A stretch of DNA of 64,000 bases from Pseudolabrys sp963742345 (GTDB lineage Bacteria > Pseudomonadota > Alphaproteobacteria > Rhizobiales > Xanthobacteraceae): positions 62,001 through 126,000 of the forward strand of contig CAVULO010000006.1 of assembly GCA_963742345.1 (NCBI GenBank). Reading direction: 5' to 3'. The stretch's first letter is position 1. Every line of letters begins with the position of its first letter. Position numbers and translations under genes: made by a program. Under the pieces are notes generated by a model. The model ran no database searches and was not told where the DNA came from. It was given only the letters and a program-made list of their open reading frames with translations. This document shows positions 1 through 8,936 of the stretch, one piece after another.

Positions 1-183
1 TGCTTTGCGCTCGTCGAGCGAGAATGAAGTTGCTTCGCCGGTGGTACCGAGGACGTTGAGGCCGTCGCAGCCATTGTCGAGCAGATAGCGCGCCAGATTG
101 ATCGCGCGTTTGAGATCGGGGGCGCCGCTCTCGTCGATCGGCGTGGCGATGGCGGCAATCACGCCGGATAGAGGTTGGCTCAA
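1..183 (-). CDS. DapA-like (dihydrodipicolinate synthase/NAL family) aldolase, C-terminus cut by window
   Basis: The first 61 residues of a protein running off the left edge. They include the family hallmark GTTGEATSFS, which forms the pyruvate-carboxylate binding loop of class I (Schiff-base) lyases such as DapA and N-acetylneuraminate lyase. The start is a TTG at 183, chosen because GGAG lies about 7 bases upstream and the protein then begins at the first beta strand (SGVIAAIATP), as usual for the family. The lysine that forms the Schiff base would lie outside the window, so the substrate (aspartate semialdehyde or another 2-oxo compound) cannot be decided. It is co-directional with maeB, whose stop lies 32 bases upstream. 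Confidence 0.8.
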   Translation of the reverse strand, partial: MSQPLSGVIAAIATPIDESGAPDLKRAINLARYLLDNGCDGLNVLGTTGEATSFSLDERKA

Positions 184-215
184 CGTCTTCTCCGTGTTTT
201 CGTTCAGTTCTTGAT

Positions 216-2495
216 CTAACCGCTGACATTGTAAGCGGCAAGCGCCGCCATATTCACCAGCTGGTTGTCTTTGGCACCGAGCTGCACGATTTGCACCGGC
301 TGGTCGAGCCCGACCAGCAGCGGGCCGATGACGGTGGCGCCGCCCAGCTCCTGCAGCATTTTCGTTGAAATCGAGGCCGAATGGAATGCCGGCATCACCA
401 GCACGTTAGCCGGGCCAGAGAGACGGCAGAAAGGGTAGGCCGCCGCCAGCTCGGGATTGAGCGCGACGTCGGCTGCCATTTCACCGTCGTACTCGAAATC
501 GACCCGCTTGCCGTCGAGAATTTTCACAGCCTCGATGACGCGCGCCGAACGCTCGCCCGGCGGATGACCGAAGGTGGAGAAGGCGAGCAGCGCCAGCCGC
601 GGTTCATAGCCCAGCCGGCGCGCGACGCCGGCAGCTTCGATGGCGATTTCGGCAATCTCGTGCGCCTCGGGCATCTCGGTTACCGCGGTGTCAGCCACCA
701 GCACGGTACGCCCGCGCGCCACGACAACCGACACACCGATCACCCGGTGTCCGGGCTTGGGATCGATCACGTGACGCACATCCTCAAGTGCGACCGAAAA
801 ATTGCGGGTCACGCCGGTCACCATTGCGTCAGCATCGCCGAGCGCGACCATGCAGGCCGCGAAATGATTGCGGTCTTGGTTCACCAGCCGTTGGCAATCG
901 CGCACCAGATAGCCGTGCCGCTGCAATCGCTCATACAAGAAGTTGATATAAGCGGCGTTGCGGGTCGAGAGCCGCGCATTGACGATCTCGATGCCCTCGG
1001 AAAGTTCGATGCCGCTCTCACGCGCTGATTGGCGCACGCGGTCCTCGCGCCCGACCAGAAGCGCGGTACCCAGCCCCTGGTGCACGAAGCTCGTCGCAGC
1101 ACGGATCACCTGCTCTTCCTCACCTTCGGCGAACACGACGCGCTTGGGCTGCCGGCGCAGCCGGTCGAATACCTGCACCAGCGTTCCTGCAATCGGATCG
1201 CGCCGCGCATTCAATTGCTGGCGATAGGCGTCCATGTCGACGATCGGCTTGCGTGCAACGCCGGTATCCATGGCGGCTTGCGCCACCGCGGGTGGGACGT
1301 ATGAGATCAGCCGCGGGTCGAACGGCACCGGGATGATGTAGTCGGGTCCGAATTTCGGCCGTGCGCCATAGGCGCTGGCCACTTCGTCCGGCACGTCTTC
1401 ACGTGCCAGCGCGGCGAGCGCCCGCGCAGCGGCGATCTTCATTTCCATGTTGATGGCGGAGGCGCGCACGTCGAGCGCGCCGCGGAAGATGTAGGGAAAG
1501 CCGAGCACGTTGTTGATCTGGTTCGGGTAGTCGGATCGCCCTGTTGCCATAATGGCGTCGTCGCGTATCGCCGCGACTTCCTCGGGAGATATTTCCGCGT
1601 CGGGATTGGCCATGGCGAAGATGATCGGCTTGGCAGCCATTGACTTGACCATGTCGGCGGTGAAAGCGCCTTTGACCGAGAGCCCGAAGGCGACATCGGC
1701 GCCTTCGAACGCCTGCTCGAGCGTGCGCGCCGAAGTCTTGATGGCGTAGCCCGACTTCCACTGGTTCATCCCTTCCTTGCGGCCCTGGTAGATCACACCC
1801 TTGGTGTCGCAGAGAGTAAGGTTGTCGGGTTTGAAGCCGATCGCCTTGAGCAGCTCAAGGCAGGCGATCCCGGCGGCGCCTGCGCCGTTACAGACCAGCT
1901 TGGTCGTTGCGATCTCGCGCCCGGTGAGATCGAGCGCATTGAGCAGGCCGGCAGCGGCGATGATGGCCGTACCGTGCTGGTCGTCATGGAACACCGGGAT
2001 GTCGAGCAATTCGCGCAGCTTTTGCTCGATGATGAAACACTCCGGGGCCTTGATGTCTTCGAGATTGATCCCGCCCCAGCCGGCGCCGAGATAGCGGACG
2101 CAATTGATGAACTGGTCGGGGTCCTCGGTGGAGACTTCCAGATCGATGGAGTCGATGTCGGCAAAACGCTTGAAGAGTACCGCCTTGCCTTCCATCACGG
2201 GCTTGGCCGCGAGCGCGCCACGGTTGCCGAGGCCCAGGATGGCGGTGCCGTTGGTGATGACGGCGACGAAGTTGCCCTTGACCGTGTAGTCGTAGGCACG
2301 GCTGGGGTCCTCGGCGATCGCCAGCACCGGCACCGCAACGCCCGGCGAATAGGCGAGCGAGAGGTCGCGCTGGGTTGCCATCGGCTTGGTGGCGATGACT
2401 TCCAGCTTGCCCGGACGGCCAACACTGTGAAATTGCAGGGCTTCCTGGTCGGTAAAGGTCGGCCGGCTGCGGCCGGCAGGGGGCTTGGCGGGCAT
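216..2495 (-). CDS. maeB: NADP-dependent malic enzyme with C-terminal phosphotransacetylase-like domain (MaeB type)
   Basis: 759 residues, the usual length of large bacterial MaeB. Residues about 25-430 are the malic enzyme: the substrate segment YSPGVAVPV, the DDQHGTAI motif and a Rossmann region around VCNGAGAAGIA. Residues about 440-759 match phosphate acetyl/butyryltransferase (VVFAEGEEEQV, then IGPLLVGL near the end). In this family the second domain is regarded as regulatory rather than catalytic. The enzyme decarboxylates malate to pyruvate in the cytosol and supplies NADPH and gluconeogenic or acetyl-CoA precursors during growth on C4 acids or aromatics. The start is the ATG at 2495. 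The frame is intact. Confidence 0.96.
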   Translation of the reverse strand: MPAKPPAGRSRPTFTDQEALQFHSVGRPGKLEVIATKPMATQRDLSLAYSPGVAVPVLAIAEDPSRAYDYTVKGNFVAVITNGTAILGLGNRGALAAKPVMEGKAVLFKRFADIDSIDLEVSTEDPDQFINCVRYLGAGWGGINLEDIKAPECFIIEQKLRELLDIPVFHDDQHGTAIIAAAGLLNALDLTGREIATTKLVCNGAGAAGIACLELLKAIGFKPDNLTLCDTKGVIYQGRKEGMNQWKSGYAIKTSARTLEQAFEGADVAFGLSVKGAFTADMVKSMAAKPIIFAMANPDAEISPEEVAAIRDDAIMATGRSDYPNQINNVLGFPYIFRGALDVRASAINMEMKIAAARALAALAREDVPDEVASAYGARPKFGPDYIIPVPFDPRLISYVPPAVAQAAMDTGVARKPIVDMDAYRQQLNARRDPIAGTLVQVFDRLRRQPKRVVFAEGEEEQVIRAATSFVHQGLGTALLVGREDRVRQSARESGIELSEGIEIVNARLSTRNAAYINFLYERLQRHGYLVRDCQRLVNQDRNHFAACMVALGDADAMVTGVTRNFSVALEDVRHVIDPKPGHRVIGVSVVVARGRTVLVADTAVTEMPEAHEIAEIAIEAAGVARRLGYEPRLALLAFSTFGHPPGERSARVIEAVKILDGKRVDFEYDGEMAADVALNPELAAAYPFCRLSGPANVLVMPAFHSASISTKMLQELGGATVIGPLLVGLDQPVQIVQLGAKDNQLVNMAALAAYNVSG

Positions 2496-2657
2496 TTCTA
2501 CTCCATGAACACGACCGGTATGCCCGGCGCGGGTGACGTTAGCGGATGCAACCGTAGCGACTCAAGGGAACGCACCTGCTGCTCCTAGTACCGTTGAATG
2601 GAATCAGGCCGCGGGTTAATCGGTGCCTATGAACGAATGTCATTCGATCGGTTGATT

Positions 2658-2978
2658 ATGATCCGTTTTCTGCTCCGCTTTGTCGGTCTGATCTGCCTGG
2701 CCGCCGGGTTTATCCTGCTGATCTATGACGGCACCAAGTCGATCGCCGGCAACATGGTCTTTCTCACCAGCGTGCGTACGCTGTGGGAGTTGATCAATGC
2801 GGGCAGCCTCGCCAAGCTTGAGCCGATGATACGGCCTTATGCCGGTGGATACCTTTGGGACCCGCTCATGGTCGCGATACTGGCGGCGCCGAGTTGGAGT
2901 CTGCTTGGCTTTTTCGGCATCGTTTTCCTCATACTTGGTCGCAAGAAAAAGCCGCTGATCGGGTACGCGCGGCCTTGA
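2658..2978 (+). CDS. small conserved two-helix membrane protein, unknown function
   Basis: 106 residues from the ATG at 2658. An earlier in-frame ATG at 2598 would add 20 polar residues, and I prefer the internal start because the hydrophobic segment then starts right at the N-terminus (MIRFLLRFVGLICLAAGF). Two strongly hydrophobic stretches are visible, about residues 4-22 and 74-93, with a polar loop between them and a basic tail (GRKKKP), consistent with an inner-membrane protein whose C-terminus faces the cytoplasm. No catalytic motif is seen. It lies between divergent maeB and msrA. I do not recognise a characterised family. Confidence 0.7.
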   Translation: MIRFLLRFVGLICLAAGFILLIYDGTKSIAGNMVFLTSVRTLWELINAGSLAKLEPMIRPYAGGYLWDPLMVAILAAPSWSLLGFFGIVFLILGRKKKPLIGYARP

Positions 2979-3138
2979 TTGTCATGGCTGGGGCAAGCCC
3001 GCGCGCTGGCGTGAACGCCGGGGGCGGCCGCGCCTTTCCGAGACGTGATCGCCATTGACGCTTTATGGGCGCTTAAGGGCATTCCAGCTTGGCTGTGCCC
3101 GACATATATTGCGGGCAGCGATTGCAGGAGAACCAAGC

Positions 3139-3867
3139 ATGTTCGGCTTCAAGAAAGTTGCCATGCCAAAGCCCGGCGAGGCGTTGCCGGGCCGCGCAAA
3201 TCCGATCCGTACCGCCGCCGCGCATTTCATCAATCATCGCGCGTTGAAGGGGCCATACCCGGAAGGCTTCGAAAAGGCGATGTTCGGCCTCGGTTGCTTC
3301 TGGGGTGCCGAGCGGAAGTTCTGGGAATTGGGTGACGGGATTCATGTCACGGCGGTTGGCTATGCCGGCGGGATGACACCCAATCCGACCTACGAGGAAG
3401 TCTGCTCAGGCCGGACCGGTCACAACGAGGTCGTGCTGGTGGTCTATGACCCCAAGAAGATTTCGTACGACACGCTGCTCAAGACTTTCTGGGAAAGCCA
3501 CGACCCGACCCAGGGCATGCGCCAAGGCAATGACGTCGGCACGCAATACCGCTCCGGCATCTATACGTTCAACGCCCAACAGCATCAGGCGGCCGAGGCC
3601 TCCAAGGCGATGTATGAGCAGGAGCTGAAGAAGAAGCGCTACGGCGGCATCACCACCGAGATCGTCGACGCCCCGGAGTTCTATTTCGCCGAGGACTATC
3701 ACCAGCAGTATCTGGCGAAGAATCCGGTCGGCTATTGCGGGCTCGGTGGCACCGGAGTGTCTTGCCCTATCGGCACCGGCGCCAGGCTGACGCAAGGCGC
3801 GCCGGCGCTGTCATCCCTCTCCCCCTGCGGGCGTAAAAGTACTGGTGAGGATTTGTTAACTATATAA
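3139..3867 (+). CDS. msrA: peptide-methionine (S)-S-oxide reductase MsrA
   Basis: Repairs methionine-S-sulfoxide in proteins. The catalytic GCFWGAE motif is at about residues 54-60, followed by the conserved GYAGG, the GHNEVV segment and YHQQYL near residue 193. The ATG at 3139 is chosen because AGGAG sits 8 bases upstream. An upstream in-frame start at 3055 lacks this. The family normally ends shortly after SCPIGTG, with the C-terminal cysteine as resolving residue. Here about 24 further residues (PALSSLSPCGRK...) follow, and their DNA resembles a GC-rich intergenic repeat, so the tail is probably a late extension. The catalytic core is complete. Confidence 0.93.
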   Translation: MFGFKKVAMPKPGEALPGRANPIRTAAAHFINHRALKGPYPEGFEKAMFGLGCFWGAERKFWELGDGIHVTAVGYAGGMTPNPTYEEVCSGRTGHNEVVLVVYDPKKISYDTLLKTFWESHDPTQGMRQGNDVGTQYRSGIYTFNAQQHQAAEASKAMYEQELKKKRYGGITTEIVDAPEFYFAEDYHQQYLAKNPVGYCGLGGTGVSCPIGTGARLTQGAPALSSLSPCGRKSTGEDLLTI

Positions 3868-3913
3868 AGCCTTAATCGGGCTTGATTTCCTTAAGGCCGA
3901 GCGGATTCGCTTG

Positions 3914-4750
3914 ATGCGGGGAGCCCGATTTCTGTTGGCCGTAGGCGTTGCGCTGGCATTCTCGGGCTGCGCGCGCCAACCGCAATATGTGCAGCAAGCC
4001 CCTTCGCAGGCTCACGCGCCACCGCCTTCAGCCCGCACGCTCTACTCGTCGTCGCCGGCTTACGCCCAGCAGGCTTATGAGCAAGGCAACTACAACGATC
4101 AGCCGTCCGAAGGACGGGCGGAGTCATCCGGGAGCCGCGGCTTCTTCACATCTTACCGGGCCGCGCCCCTATCCGCTGAACCGGCTTACGTCGCACCGTC
4201 TTCGCCGCCGCCAATTGCCGTAGGGGGTCCTTACGTTGCGGCGCCTTACGGCTATGCCTCGGCGTCCGTGGCCGTGCCGGCCGCGGCCGAGCCAGCCTAC
4301 ACGCTCGATGCCGGTGACAAGTTGCGCGTTGTGGTGTTCGGCCAGGACGGCATCAGCAACAGCTACATCGTCGACGCCGGCGGCAAGGTCAATCTGCCGC
4401 TGATCGGAGCGGTGACAGCGCGCGGCCTCACCAATCAGCAACTGGCGGCGGCGATCGCCGCACGGCTCAAGCAAGGTTTCGTACGCGAGCCGCATGTGAC
4501 TGTCGAGATCGAGACCTACCGGCCGTTCTTTATTCTCGGCGAAGTGACGACACCGGGACAATATCCTTACGTCGCCAACATGACGGCGGAGACCGCGGTC
4601 GCCATTGCGGGTGGATTTGCTCCGCGTGCCTACAAGAAGACAGTCGACCTCACCCGCAAGGCCGGTGGCCAGCAGACCCACACCGAAGTGCCGCTCGACT
4701 ATTCGGTGCGCCCCGGCGACACCATCGTCGTCAAGGAGCGGTGGTTTTAG
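3914..4750 (+). CDS. polysaccharide biosynthesis/export lipoprotein (Wza/ExoF-like)
   Basis: 278 residues from the ATG at 3914 (a TTG at 3911 is the alternative). The N-terminus is a lipoprotein signal (RGARFLLAVGVALAFSGC), with Cys near residue 20 as the likely lipidation site. A low-complexity Pro/Ala/Ser/Tyr region covers residues 21-115. Then comes the Poly_export domain (YTLDAGDKLRVVVFGQDG through IETYRPFFILGEV) and one SLBB-like domain ending PGDTIVVKERWF. Such proteins form the outer-membrane or periplasmic part of capsule and exopolysaccharide export. No glycosyltransferase or Wzc-like kinase lies nearby, so this is an orphan export component. Confidence 0.88.
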   Translation: MRGARFLLAVGVALAFSGCARQPQYVQQAPSQAHAPPPSARTLYSSSPAYAQQAYEQGNYNDQPSEGRAESSGSRGFFTSYRAAPLSAEPAYVAPSSPPPIAVGGPYVAAPYGYASASVAVPAAAEPAYTLDAGDKLRVVVFGQDGISNSYIVDAGGKVNLPLIGAVTARGLTNQQLAAAIAARLKQGFVREPHVTVEIETYRPFFILGEVTTPGQYPYVANMTAETAVAIAGGFAPRAYKKTVDLTRKAGGQQTHTEVPLDYSVRPGDTIVVKERWF

Positions 4751-4763
4751 CCACGCGCATTCT

Positions 4764-4834
4764 CCGCTCGTCCCCGCGAAAGCGGGGACCCAGACGGGTC
4801 GAATTCTGGATTCCGCTTGCGCGGGAATGAGCGG
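4764..4834. repeat. intergenic palindromic repeat, copy 1
   Basis: About 71 bp bounded by CCGCTC and GAGCGG, with two inner hairpin halves (CCCCGCGAAAGCGGGG on the left, CCGCTTGCGCGGGAA on the right) and a TTCTGGATTC core. The same layout recurs at 12412-12495 and, more degenerate, at 46403-46494 and 59741-59811. It lies between the convergent export-lipoprotein and dienelactone-hydrolase genes and could act as a two-way terminator. Confidence 0.75.
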
Positions 4835-4847
4835 ATAAGGCGATCGC

Positions 4848-5522
4848 TTATTTCTTCATATGCTTCGTCAGGAATTCCTGCGTGCGTTTCCACGCGAGAT
4901 CGCCGGCAGCCTTGTTGTAGCTCGCGCGCTCGTCGCAATAGAAGCCGTGCGCGGCGCCGGGATAGACATAGGTTTCCGCCTGCGGCTGTTTCTTTTTGAT
5001 TTCTTCCACCACGGTCAACGGAATGCCGTCGTCCTTCTCGCCGAAATGCATCTGCAACGGGCACTTCGGTTTCTCGTCGGCAAACTTGCCGATCATGCCG
5101 CCGTAGAAGGCGACCGCTGCCGAAAATCCGGGAATGCGGCAGGCGGCCAGAAACGCGGCGGTGCCGCCCATGCAGAAGCCGACAATGCCGAGCGGACCAG
5201 AGCCTTTAAGATCGCCTTGGGCGGCAGCGATGTCGGCCATCATGTGATCCCAGTTGAGGTTGCCGAGATAGCTGCGGGCGTGCGCGATTTCGTCCGGCGT
5301 ATAGCCGCTTTCGAAATCGCGCACGAAACGGTCGAACACCGCCGGCGCCACCGCCACATAGCCGAGCGCGGCCAGCCGGTCGCAGACCGCGCGGATGTGG
5401 TGGTTGACGCCGAAAATCTCCTGCACCACCACCATGCCGCCTTTGGGCGTGCCGGCCGGATCGGCGCGATAGGCGCCGAGCGAGTGCTTGTCGGTCGTGG
5501 TTAAAGTGAACTGTTTACCCAA
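4848..5522 (-). CDS. dienelactone hydrolase family protein
   Basis: 224 residues, typical for the family. The nucleophile elbow GFCMGG places Cys near residue 117 and the C-terminal AAHGF supplies the histidine of a Cys-Asp-His triad, as in carboxymethylenebutenolidase. The N-terminal QEIFGVN motif is also typical. Family members hydrolyse dienelactones from chloroaromatic ortho-cleavage, but many relatives act on other small esters, so the substrate is open. No signal peptide is seen, so it is cytosolic. The gene ends 14 bases from repeat copy 1 and is convergent with the export lipoprotein. Confidence 0.9.
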   Translation of the reverse strand: MGKQFTLTTTDKHSLGAYRADPAGTPKGGMVVVQEIFGVNHHIRAVCDRLAALGYVAVAPAVFDRFVRDFESGYTPDEIAHARSYLGNLNWDHMMADIAAAQGDLKGSGPLGIVGFCMGGTAAFLAACRIPGFSAAVAFYGGMIGKFADEKPKCPLQMHFGEKDDGIPLTVVEEIKKKQPQAETYVYPGAAHGFYCDERASYNKAAGDLAWKRTQEFLTKHMKK

Positions 5523-5655
5523 CGGAACCTCCCATTATTTTCAAGAAGAAAACAAAATCCGGCCGGGCTTTTAGCATGGCCCGTTCGGTTCGTCATTTCC
5601 GCGACTGGAGGCAAAGCCGCACAGCACGATGGAATGGCCATCCAATCCCGGAACC

Positions 5656-6656
5656 TCACGCGAACACCTTCGCCAGCAGCTCGTAGGAGCGTTTCCGTGC
5701 GGCGTGGTCGAAGATCATGGTGGTCACCATGAGTTCGTCGGCCTTGGTCGCCTCCATCAAGGGCATCGAGCCTGGCCTTCACCGTGCCGGGTGAGCCGAC
5801 CGAAAGCCGCGTGCGGTTTTGCGCGATGCGGGCGCGGTCAACCGGGGTGTAGTCATAACTTGCGGCATCTTCCGGCGAGGCCAGCGGCTGATATTCGCCC
5901 TTGGCGCGGCGCACGATGTTGAGATCGACGGTCGCCGCCAGCCGCTCGGCCTCCTCGTCGGTGTCGGCGCAGACCACATGCGTCGCGAGAATTGCGTAGG
6001 GCTTGTCGTGCGATGGCGACGGCTTGAAATTATCGCGGTAAAGCTGCATCGCCTCCGCGGCATCGAAATTGGCGAAATGATGCGCGAAGGAAAACGCTGC
6101 GCCGATATGTCCTGCGAGCTGTGCGCTGTAGTCCGAGGAGCCGAGCAGATAGATCGGCGGCAAGCGGTACGTCCGAGGGCATCGCGCGCACATTGTGAAA
6201 CGGATGTCCGGCGGGAAAGCCGCGGGTTTCCAGTAACATCAGTTCGTTGAAGCGGTCGAGGAAATCATCCTCCTCGCTGATGCCCTGCCGGCGCCGAAGT
6301 GCATAGGACGTCGCCGGATCGGTGCCGGGCGCGCGGCCGAGGCCGAGATCGATCCGGCCCGGATAGAGCGCCTCCAGCACTTTGAAGCGCTCGGCCACCA
6401 TCAAGGGCGCGTGGTTAGGCAGCATCACGCCGCCTGAGCCGATACGCATATTACTGGTCACCGCCGCGATCTGCCCGATCATGATGTCGGGTGCGGAACT
6501 CGCGATCGCCGGCAAATTGTGGTGTTCGGCCACCCAATAGCGCCTAAAACCGAGGCCGTCGGCGAACCGCGCGAGATCGAGCGAATTGCGCAAGGCCTGT
6601 GCGGCGGTCGAGCCGGCGGAAACCGGTGAGAGATCAAGGATGGATAGTGGGATCAT
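5656..6656 (-). pseudogene. LLM class flavin-dependent oxidoreductase, two frameshifts
   Basis: Bacterial-luciferase-like monooxygenase: N-terminal IPLSILDLSPVSAG, then YWVAEHHN, GSGGVMLPNHAPL and LGLGRAPGTDP are all family hallmarks. The frame breaks near 6161, where removing one base joins MPSDVPL to PPIYLLGSSDYSA, and again near 5758, where removing one base joins KARLDAL to MEATKADELMVTT and runs to a stop at 5656. Total length is 3n+2, as two +1 insertions predict. Corrected length is about 332 residues, normal for the family. The start is the ATG at 6656. Both breaks may be sequencing errors. Confidence 0.85.
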
Positions 6657-6746
6657 GGCAGGTGACTTCACACTAACATGTGAGTGCCGTCTTTTCGCCC
6701 GCATAATGCGGCGTATGATAAATGGAAATCCCTTGGGAGCGCGTCG

Positions 6747-7718
6747 ATGGCGTCATTGATCGAATGGAAGGTGCCGCAGGCCGTGCAGCCGCGCGCCGAG
6801 GATTATCCCTACGATCTCGAGCGCGCTTTGTCCGCTGTGGTCGGACTCCACTCGATCGTTCCGCCGGATGCCTTTACTGCCGACACGCTGGGCGCCGAGC
6901 GCGCCGGCAACGGCGTGCTGATCGACGATGGTGTCGTACTCACCATTGGTTATCTGATCACCGAAGCCGACACCGTATGGCTGCATCTTGGCGATGGCCG
7001 CGTGGTGCAGGGTCATGCGCTCGGCTTCGACCAGGAAACCGGTTTTGGCCTGGTACAGGCGCTTGGTAAAATCGATTTGCCCGTGCTCGAGATCGGCTCT
7101 TCGAAGGCCGCCGAAGTGGGCGAACGCGTCGTCGTCGGTGGTGCCGGCGGGCGCACGCGCTCGCTTGCCGGCCGCGTCGCCGCCAAGCAGGAATTCGCCG
7201 GTTATTGGGAGTATGTCCTGGACGAAGCGATCTTTACCTATCCCGCGCATCCAAACTGGGGAGGCACTGCGCTGATCTCGGGTGCGGGCAAACTCATCGG
7301 CATCGGCTCGCTCCAGCTCGAGCGCGCGCGCGAAGGCAAAAGCGAGCACCTCAACATGGTCGTGCCGATCGATCTGCTGAATCCGGTGCTCGACGATCTG
7401 CGCAAATTCGGCCGGGTCAACCGCCCGGCACGGCCATGGCTCGGGCTTTATTCAACCGAGATTGAAGACAGGATCGTGGTGGTTGGCATCGCGCCCAAGG
7501 GGCCAGCCGCGCGCGCAGAGATCAAAACGGGTGACGTCGTGGTGGCGGTAAAGGGCGAGCGCGTATCGACGCTCGCTGCTTTCTACCGGAACGTCTGGGC
7601 GCTTGGACGAGCCGGCGTGGAAGTACCGCTCACGCTCTATCGCGAGGGGGTCACCTTCGATGTGCGGGTGAATTCATCGGATCGTGCGAAATTCCTCAAA
7701 GGCCCGCGATTGCACTGA
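6747..7718 (+). CDS. degenerate trypsin-like (HtrA/DegP family) protein with PDZ domain, catalytic triad missing
   Basis: 323 residues from the ATG at 6747 (GGGAGC 6 bases upstream). The fold is that of S1C serine proteases: GNGVLIDDGVVLTIGYLI, a middle beta barrel, then a PDZ domain from about residue 230 (RPWLGLYSTEIEDRIVV, KTGDVVVAVKGE). Active HtrA proteins carry LTNxHVV, an Asp-containing DLAVL strand and GNSGGPL. Here these positions read LTIGYLI, GFGLVQ and NWGGTAL, so His, Asp and Ser all look lost. No signal peptide is visible, so it may be cytosolic. It is probably a non-proteolytic binding protein. Its 3' end is 5 bases from a convergent DUF427 gene. Confidence 0.82.
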   Translation: MASLIEWKVPQAVQPRAEDYPYDLERALSAVVGLHSIVPPDAFTADTLGAERAGNGVLIDDGVVLTIGYLITEADTVWLHLGDGRVVQGHALGFDQETGFGLVQALGKIDLPVLEIGSSKAAEVGERVVVGGAGGRTRSLAGRVAAKQEFAGYWEYVLDEAIFTYPAHPNWGGTALISGAGKLIGIGSLQLERAREGKSEHLNMVVPIDLLNPVLDDLRKFGRVNRPARPWLGLYSTEIEDRIVVVGIAPKGPAARAEIKTGDVVVAVKGERVSTLAAFYRNVWALGRAGVEVPLTLYREGVTFDVRVNSSDRAKFLKGPRLH

Positions 7719-7723
7719 GCGCT

Positions 7724-8083
7724 TCAGCTTTCCTCGATCGCGTCCACGCGGTTTGGATAGAAGGCAAGGTGGTCTTTGATTTCCGCCATTGCCGGGAACG
7801 GCTGCTCGTAACTCCACACCGCATTCTCGGCGCTATGACCGTCGACCACGATGCTGAAGTAACTGGCATCGCCCTTGTAGGGGCAGTGCGTCTGATGATC
7901 GGTGCGCTTGAGCAGACTCATGTCGGCGTCGGCACGAGGGATATAGAAGACCGGCTTGTAGCTCGCCTCCCTCAACGTCATCGCTTTCGTGGTATCGGCG
8001 ATCACGCGGCCTGCGAAAGTGACACGCACGCTTTTCTCGTTTTTGGCGACTGTGATCGGATGGTCGGGACCTGGAATTTTCAT
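7724..8083 (-). CDS. DUF427 domain-containing protein
   Basis: 119 residues from the ATG at 8083. An upstream in-frame start at 8134 would add 17 residues with no homology-like pattern. The family pattern is clear: an N-terminal GPDHPITV, RVTFAGRVIADT, then YIPRADADMSLL and the characteristic HCPYKGDASYFSI. DUF427 proteins are small all-beta proteins of unknown biochemical role, often near redox or stress genes. It is convergent with the degenerate protease. Confidence 0.88.
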   Translation of the reverse strand: MKIPGPDHPITVAKNEKSVRVTFAGRVIADTTKAMTLREASYKPVFYIPRADADMSLLKRTDHQTHCPYKGDASYFSIVVDGHSAENAVWSYEQPFPAMAEIKDHLAFYPNRVDAIEES

Positions 8084-8273
8084 CGCGCCTCGCTGCTCGC
8101 ATAGGTAATGGTTCGTAAACAGGGCCGCATGCACCTCGTGCCTACTCTAATTAAGTGCAGTATTGCGGGCTTTGCCACCGGGATTGCGAAAAATTGAACG
8201 ATCGACCTCAATGAAACTACAGAATCTGCAGCCTAGATTGGGCGGGATTTCACGCAACGGTCCCCGCGGGTTC

Positions 8274-8762
8274 ATGGCTAACAAGCAAATCGAAAAGATG
8301 ATCCAGGGTCTCAATATCCTGGTCGTCGATGATAACGCTTACATGCGCCGGCTCACGCGCACGATGCTGACCAATCTTGGTGCCAAGTCGGTGCTTGAGG
8401 CGGCCGATGGCCTCGCTGCGCTCGAGGCAATTCGTACCTGCGATCCCGATGTCATGCTGCTCGATTGGGACATGCCGGTGCTTAACGGCATCGAGGTGTT
8501 GCGCATCGTCCGCTCGCCCGGCGTGTTCCCGCGTCCGAATCTGCCGGTCATCATGCTGTCCACGCGAGCGCAACGCGCCTATGTGCACGAAGCACTGCGC
8601 GCGGGCGCCAATGAATTCCTGCTGAAGCCAACCTCGCCCAAGGCGCTGCGTGATCGTTTGACCTCAATCGTATTCAAGCCACGGCCAATGGTGAAGGTCG
8701 GCACCTACTATGTGCCGGAGCCACGGCGCATGCCGCCGCGCGAAGCGGCGATGGCGGACTGA
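8274..8762 (+). CDS. single-domain (CheY-like) response regulator
   Basis: 162 residues from the ATG at 8274. An ATG at 8211 in frame would add 21 residues, and neither start has a clear ribosome site. The receiver domain covers about residues 12-132: LNILVVDDNAYMR gives the acidic pair, MLLDWDMPVLNG the phosphoacceptor Asp, LSTRA the switch Thr region and FLLKPTSP the conserved Lys. About 30 residues follow (basic, VKVGTYYVPEPRR) with no output domain. It probably signals by protein contact. No cognate kinase lies beside it. Confidence 0.9.
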   Translation: MANKQIEKMIQGLNILVVDDNAYMRRLTRTMLTNLGAKSVLEAADGLAALEAIRTCDPDVMLLDWDMPVLNGIEVLRIVRSPGVFPRPNLPVIMLSTRAQRAYVHEALRAGANEFLLKPTSPKALRDRLTSIVFKPRPMVKVGTYYVPEPRRMPPREAAMAD

Positions 8763-8936
8763 GCGCTGGCTGCACCGCCGGCAAACGCTCATCAGGTTCT
8801 TTTGTTTTTTCACACATCATCCGTTTGGACGATGCCCAGCGGCGTTCGGCCGTGACATAAGCCGACCCCTCATTCCGCTATTTCGTTTCAAGCCACCGCA
8901 CACGACACGTTGGGGCTAAACCGACGGAGGAATCTC

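Noticed and set aside
4764..4834. Possible CRISPR or IS end
   Set aside because: It is a single palindromic unit dispersed through the window, with no regular spacers, transposase or target duplication.
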